Assembly: GCA_017549125.1 (NCBI GenBank)
Contig: JAFYVL010000082.1
Location: forward strand, 1-34,105
DNA: 34,105 nucleotides
From: Oscillospiraceae bacterium
Lineage (GTDB): Bacteria; Bacillota; Clostridia; Oscillospirales; Oscillospiraceae
Direction: 5' to 3'
This document shows positions 31,442-34,105 of the stretch, piece by piece. A program made the position numbers and the translations under genes. The stretch's first letter is position 1, and each line of letters begins with the position of its first letter. The notes under the pieces were generated by a model that saw only the letters and a program-made list of their open reading frames with translations, was not told the DNA's origin and did no database searches.

Positions 31442-31870
31442 GTGACCAAAGATGTTGTCTTTCGCAAACGATGCAAAGATCTGCTGTATTTAGCTTGCGG
31501 CCTGGCTTTGTATTGTTTGCTTGCCTTGTTTTTTCACATTCCTTGTCCCATTAAGTGGTTTACCGGCATTTCCTGCCCCGGTTGCGGCATGACCAGAAGT
31601 TTGCTGGCGCTCTGCCGCTTCGATTTGAGGGCTGCTATTGCCTATCATCCGTTGATATTTTGGGTGGTGGCGGTTGCGCCGGCATTGGTAGTTTGCTACT
31701 TAAAGGATCTCGTCAAAATCCGTAAGGCGCTGGTCGCTGTATCCGCTGTCCTACTGATTGGCGTGTATCTCTACAGAATGATCCTGTTAGAGTCTTCGGT
31801 GCTGGTATTTGCACCGGAAAATGGTGCCATCCCCAGATTGGTTCGTTGGGTGGCAGGTCTTTTGGGATAA
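31442..31870 (+). CDS. DUF2752 membrane protein
   Basis: 142 residues from a GTG start with AAAGGA upstream. It has the family signature: a hydrophobic helix ending PCPIKWFTGISCPGCGMTRS (about residues 35-54), where cysteines and the glycine-threonine-arginine pattern are conserved, then a short L-rich segment and two further membrane helices (about 68-86 and 96-114). The role of DUF2752 is unknown; small membrane proteins of this kind are common in Clostridia and Bacteroidota. A zinc-ribbon/DUF4234 gene follows after 50 bp and probably shares the promoter. Confidence 0.85.
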   Translation: MTKDVVFRKRCKDLLYLACGLALYCLLALFFHIPCPIKWFTGISCPGCGMTRSLLALCRFDLRAAIAYHPLIFWVVAVAPALVVCYLKDLVKIRKALVAVSAVLLIGVYLYRMILLESSVLVFAPENGAIPRLVRWVAGLLG

Positions 31871-31920
31871 GCTGCCGTTAGGCGGTTTACCGATATAACA
31901 TAAAGAAGAGAGGAAATACC

Positions 31921-32547
31921 ATGAAGAACTGTATTCAGTGCGGAACACAGCTGCCTGATAATGCGAATGTGTGTAGTTACTGTGGCGCAGCACAGCCTCA
32001 GTACCAGCAGCCCCAGTATCAGCAGCCTCAGTACCAGCAGCCCCAGTACCAGCAGCCCCAGTACCAGCAGCCCCAGTATCAGCAACCCCAGTACCAGCAG
32101 CCCTATGGCGGCTACCAGGCTAACATTGTTAGAACTCCTGTAAAAACAGATTATAATCTGTTGGTTTATATCCTGCTGTCTATTGTGACTTGCGGCATTT
32201 ATGGTATGTACATGATCTATAAGATGGCACAGGACTGCAACCAGATCTGCGCTGAGGATGGCGATTCCGTTTGCGGCCTGGGCATGTATATCCTGTTGAA
32301 TATCGTCACCTGTGGTTTCTACTCTCTGTACTGGCTGTACAAGATCCAGAACCGTCTGTATGCAGCAGGTCCTCGTTACAATGTCCACATCGCTGAAGAT
32401 GGCGGCAAGGTGCTGCTGTGGATGATCGTTGGTTCTTTGGTTTGTGGTATCGGTAGCTTTATTGCCCTGAATATCATGTTCAAGTCTTTGAACGCTCTGG
32501 GCATGGCATATAACGCACGTTACTTCTATAACCAGCCCCGCTACTAA
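31921..32547 (+). CDS. Zinc-ribbon DUF4234 membrane protein with QYQQP repeat
   Basis: 208 residues. An N-terminal zinc ribbon (C4-x2-C7 and C18-x2-C21: CIQCGTQLPDNANVCSYC) is followed by seven copies of QYQQP (27-61) as a flexible linker. A DUF4234-type membrane region has two similar helix pairs (YILLSIVTCGIYGMYMIYKM and YILLNIVTCGFYSLYWLYKI) and a third hydrophobic segment (VLLWMIVGSLVCGIGSFIAL). GAGAGGAAAT precedes the ATG. It is probably co-transcribed with the DUF2752 gene, and a terminator follows. Function unknown; the ribbon most likely faces the cytoplasm. Confidence 0.88.
   Translation: MKNCIQCGTQLPDNANVCSYCGAAQPQYQQPQYQQPQYQQPQYQQPQYQQPQYQQPQYQQPYGGYQANIVRTPVKTDYNLLVYILLSIVTCGIYGMYMIYKMAQDCNQICAEDGDSVCGLGMYILLNIVTCGFYSLYWLYKIQNRLYAAGPRYNVHIAEDGGKVLLWMIVGSLVCGIGSFIALNIMFKSLNALGMAYNARYFYNQPRY
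31999..32103 (+). repeat. 15-bp coding tandem repeat, seven units
   Basis: CAGTAYCAGCARCCY x 7 encoding QYQQP. Units differ only at third positions, so copy number may vary by slippage without changing frame. Confidence 0.95.
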
Positions 32548-32552
32548 GATTG

Positions 32553-32583
32553 AAGTGCTGTCTCTTTTGAGGCAGCACTTTTC
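32553..32583 (+). terminator. Terminator after the DUF4234 gene
   Basis: 12-bp stem AAGTGCTGTCTC (32553-32564) with 32569-32580, loop TTTT, then a short T run. Confidence 0.85.
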
Positions 32584-32584
32584 G

Positions 32585-32613
32585 TTGACTTTGGTATAAA
32601 CTTGGGATAAAAT
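32585..32613 (+). promoter_or_regulatory. psuG promoter
   Basis: TTGACT (32585-32590), a 17-bp spacer and TAAAAT (32608-32613), starting directly after the preceding terminator. Confidence 0.8.
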
Positions 32614-32640
32614 ATAGAAAAAATATTTGGAGGAATCCCT

Positions 32641-33552
32641 ATGAACGCTTTTCTGGATATCAAACCCGAGGTCGCCCAGGCTCTGGCTGAAGGCAGACCC
32701 GTTGTGGCGCTGGAATCTACCATCATTTCTCATGGCATGCCCTATCCTCAGAATGTGGAGACGGCGCTGAACGTGGAGCGGATCGTCCGTGAACACGGTG
32801 CTGTGCCTGCCACCATCGCCGTCATCGGCGGTCGTCTGAAGGCCGGTCTTACCGAAGAGGAGATCGAGTATTTCGGCAAGAAGGGTCAAGCCATTGCCAA
32901 GGCATCCCGTCGTGACCTGGCTGTGCTGTGCGCCCGTGGCCAGGACGGTGCAACCACCGTGACCACCACCATGATCATTGCCCACATGGCTGGCATCAAG
33001 GTCTTTGCCACCGGCGGCATCGGCGGTGTCCACCGTGGTGCAGAGACCACCATGGATATTTCCGCTGACTTGGAAGAGCTGGGTCAGACTCCCGTGATGG
33101 TGGTCTGTGCCGGCGCAAAGTCCATTCTGGATCTGGGTTTGACCCTGGAGTACCTGGAAACCAAGGGCGTGCCTGTAATCGGCTATGGTACCGAGGAACT
33201 GCCCGCTTTCTATACCCGTCAATCCGGCTTCAAGGTGGACTATCGGATCGATACCCCTGCAGAGCTGGCCAAGGCATTCAAGACCCAGAATCAGCTGGGC
33301 TTCCCCGGTGGTATGCTGGTGACCAACCCCATCCCCCAGGAGTACGCAATGCCCCTGGATACCATCAATGCCGCCATTGACCAGGCGATCGCTGAGTGCG
33401 AGGCCAAGGGCATCCACGGCAAGGAAACCACGCCCTTCCTGCTGGCAAGAGTGGCAGAGCTCACCGGCGGTAACTCCCTGGCCTCCAACATCCGGCTGGT
33501 ATATAACAATGCCGCCCTGGCCGCCCAAACCGCTGTGGAATACTGTAAATAA
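32641..33552 (+). CDS. psuG: Pseudouridine-5'-phosphate glycosidase
   Basis: 303 residues, the normal length for PsuG. In the cell it splits pseudouridine 5'-phosphate to uracil and ribose 5-phosphate. The conserved N-terminal ALESTIISHGMPYPQN (Glu25), ATGGIGGVHRGA and CAGAKSILDLGLTLEYLET are visible; Lys160 in the last block corresponds to the Schiff-base lysine known from the E. coli enzyme. TTGGAGG precedes the ATG. The usual partner genes, a pseudouridine kinase (psuK) and a nucleoside transporter, are not next to it, so substrate supply must come from elsewhere. It has its own promoter. Confidence 0.96.
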   Translation: MNAFLDIKPEVAQALAEGRPVVALESTIISHGMPYPQNVETALNVERIVREHGAVPATIAVIGGRLKAGLTEEEIEYFGKKGQAIAKASRRDLAVLCARGQDGATTVTTTMIIAHMAGIKVFATGGIGGVHRGAETTMDISADLEELGQTPVMVVCAGAKSILDLGLTLEYLETKGVPVIGYGTEELPAFYTRQSGFKVDYRIDTPAELAKAFKTQNQLGFPGGMLVTNPIPQEYAMPLDTINAAIDQAIAECEAKGIHGKETTPFLLARVAELTGGNSLASNIRLVYNNAALAAQTAVEYCK

Positions 33553-33561
33553 GCCCCCTTG

Positions 33562-33586
33562 TAGGGAACGCTGTCCCCAGCGTTCC
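33562..33586. repeat. Family B 25-nt hairpin after psuG
   Basis: TAGGGAACGCTG-TCCC-CAGCGTTCC, the standard stem with a TCCC loop, 10 bases after the psuG stop. Confidence 0.8.
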
Positions 33587-33619
33587 GCTACCGCTCCAAA
33601 ACCTTCCCTGTCGCACAGA

Positions 33620-33736
33620 CTTGTCCCCCTCCGTGAGGGGGATGTCAGCGAAGCTGACAGGGGGAGTGTACCCCTATACAAAGGACACTCCCTCAGTCAC
33701 CTGGCGGTGACAGCTCCCTCAAGGAGGGAGCCAAGA
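33620..33736. repeat. Family D palindromic repeat, copy 2
   Basis: Same outer modules as copy 1 (27203), but the inner hairpin is TCACCTGGCGGTGA instead of the AATCGG...CCGATT module. Confidence 0.88.
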
Positions 33737-33742
33737 TCGACG

Positions 33743-33763
33743 TAAAAAAGACACCCTGTTGGG
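33743..33763. other. Left half of a broken terminator
   Basis: AAAAAAGACACCCTGTTGGG matches the left part of the intact terminator at 33938-33966, but the right arm is missing and is replaced by CAACGTC. Confidence 0.7.
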
Positions 33764-33812
33764 CAACGTCATTAAGTTAAGAAATCCAGTCATTCCGAGA
33801 CCAGTTCGCAGA

Positions 33813-33929
33813 CTTGTCCCCCTCTATGAGGGGGATGTCAGCGAAGCTGACAGGGGGAGTGTACCCCTATACAAATGACACTCCCTCAGTCACCTGGCGG
33901 TGACAGCTCCCTCAAGGAGGGAGCCAAGA
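33813..33929. repeat. Family D palindromic repeat, copy 3
   Basis: Near-identical to copy 2 and followed by the same AAAAAAGACACCCTGTTGGG sequence. Copies 2 and 3 are therefore a segmental duplication that includes flanking DNA. Confidence 0.88.
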
Positions 33930-33937
33930 TTGGCATA

Positions 33938-33966
33938 AAAAAAGACACCCTGTTGGGTGTCTTTTT
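33938..33966. terminator. Bidirectional terminator
   Basis: AAAAGACACCC (33940-33950), loop TGTT, GGGTGTCTTTTT (33955-33966). A/T tracts on both sides let it serve psuG readthrough on the plus strand or the tRNA unit on the minus strand. Confidence 0.88.
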
Positions 33967-33990
33967 CGTCTGAATACCGATACCAATAGC

Positions 33991-34018
33991 AAAACCCCAT
34001 CCATACGGATGGGGTTTT
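33991..34018 (-). terminator. Terminator of the tRNA-Val gene
   Basis: CCCCATCC-ATAC-GGATGGGG (33995-34002 with 34007-34014) between AAAA and TTTT, 6 bases beyond the tRNA 3' end on the minus strand. Confidence 0.9.
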
Positions 34019-34023
34019 GTTAT

Positions 34024-34100
34024 TGGTGGAGACTAATGGACTCGAACCATCGACCTCATGCGTGTGAAGCATGCGCTCTAACCAGCTGAGCTAAGCCTCC
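34024..34100 (-). tRNA. tRNA-Val (anticodon CAC)
   Basis: Complete cloverleaf on the minus strand: acceptor GGAGGCT/AGTCTCC, D arm GCTC/GAGC, anticodon stem CATGC/GCATG with loop TTCACAC (anticodon CAC, reads GUG), T arm GATGG-TTCGAGT-CCATT, then A73 and an encoded CCA. Confidence 0.96.
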
Positions 34101-34105
34101 GTGGA

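Noticed and set aside
31999..32103. Intergenic or regulatory tandem repeat
   Set aside because: The 15-bp units are in frame inside the zinc-ribbon/DUF4234 gene and encode QYQQP.

Overview
The window looks like a chromosomal segment of a gut-type Clostridia bacterium, probably Oscillospirales (Ruminococcaceae/Oscillospiraceae-like). This rests on the Bacillota-type alpha operon order (rpsK-rpsD-rpoA-rplQ), AGGAGG-type ribosome binding sites, a DUF6062-like protein, very large secreted LamG-type proteins without a sortase motif, and a heavy load of short palindromic intergenic repeats. The assignment is inferred from sequence style; no marker was compared with a database.

Layout. 1-2460: end of the ribosomal alpha operon with a strong terminator. 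2500-3660: a small minus-strand membrane protein/lipoprotein pair divergent from a Cro/C1-type regulator, with operator-like repeats between them. 3660-4480: tandem palindromic repeats. 4640-18985: one promoter followed by two paralogous giant secreted proteins (2657 and 2033 residues), each with ConA/LamG-like modules, a calcineurin-like metallophosphoesterase and an SGNH hydrolase. 18990-20860: repeats bracketing a promoter, a long-hairpin RNA with a terminator, and a small helical protein gene, followed by a MerR-type promoter with no evident target. 20859-21608: a minus-strand DUF6062-like gene.

21690-31364 is an envelope/secretion block. It holds an Ig-like membrane protein, two Wzz/Wzc-type proteins with tyrosine-kinase signatures (the second with a 12-tyrosine tail), an ABC exporter, and then a tightly coupled set: PqqD-like carrier, radical SAM/SPASM enzyme, 113-residue peptide, HPr-kinase-like enzyme and SipW-like S24/S26 peptidase. 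A CpsB/YwqE-type PHP phosphatase follows. The five-gene set reads as a RiPP-like peptide maturation cassette placed between the kinases and the phosphatase expected to oppose them. It is the best candidate here for an undescribed system.

31380-34105: DUF2752 protein, zinc-ribbon/DUF4234 protein with a QYQQP repeat, pseudouridine-5'-phosphate glycosidase (psuG), duplicated palindromic repeats with one broken terminator copy, and a minus-strand tRNA-Val(CAC).

At least five repeat families (called A, B, C, D and G here) occupy nearly every large gene-free gap. Families A and D share an identical 22-nt hairpin, and other copies keep the fold while changing the stem or tip, which suggests that structure is what is conserved.
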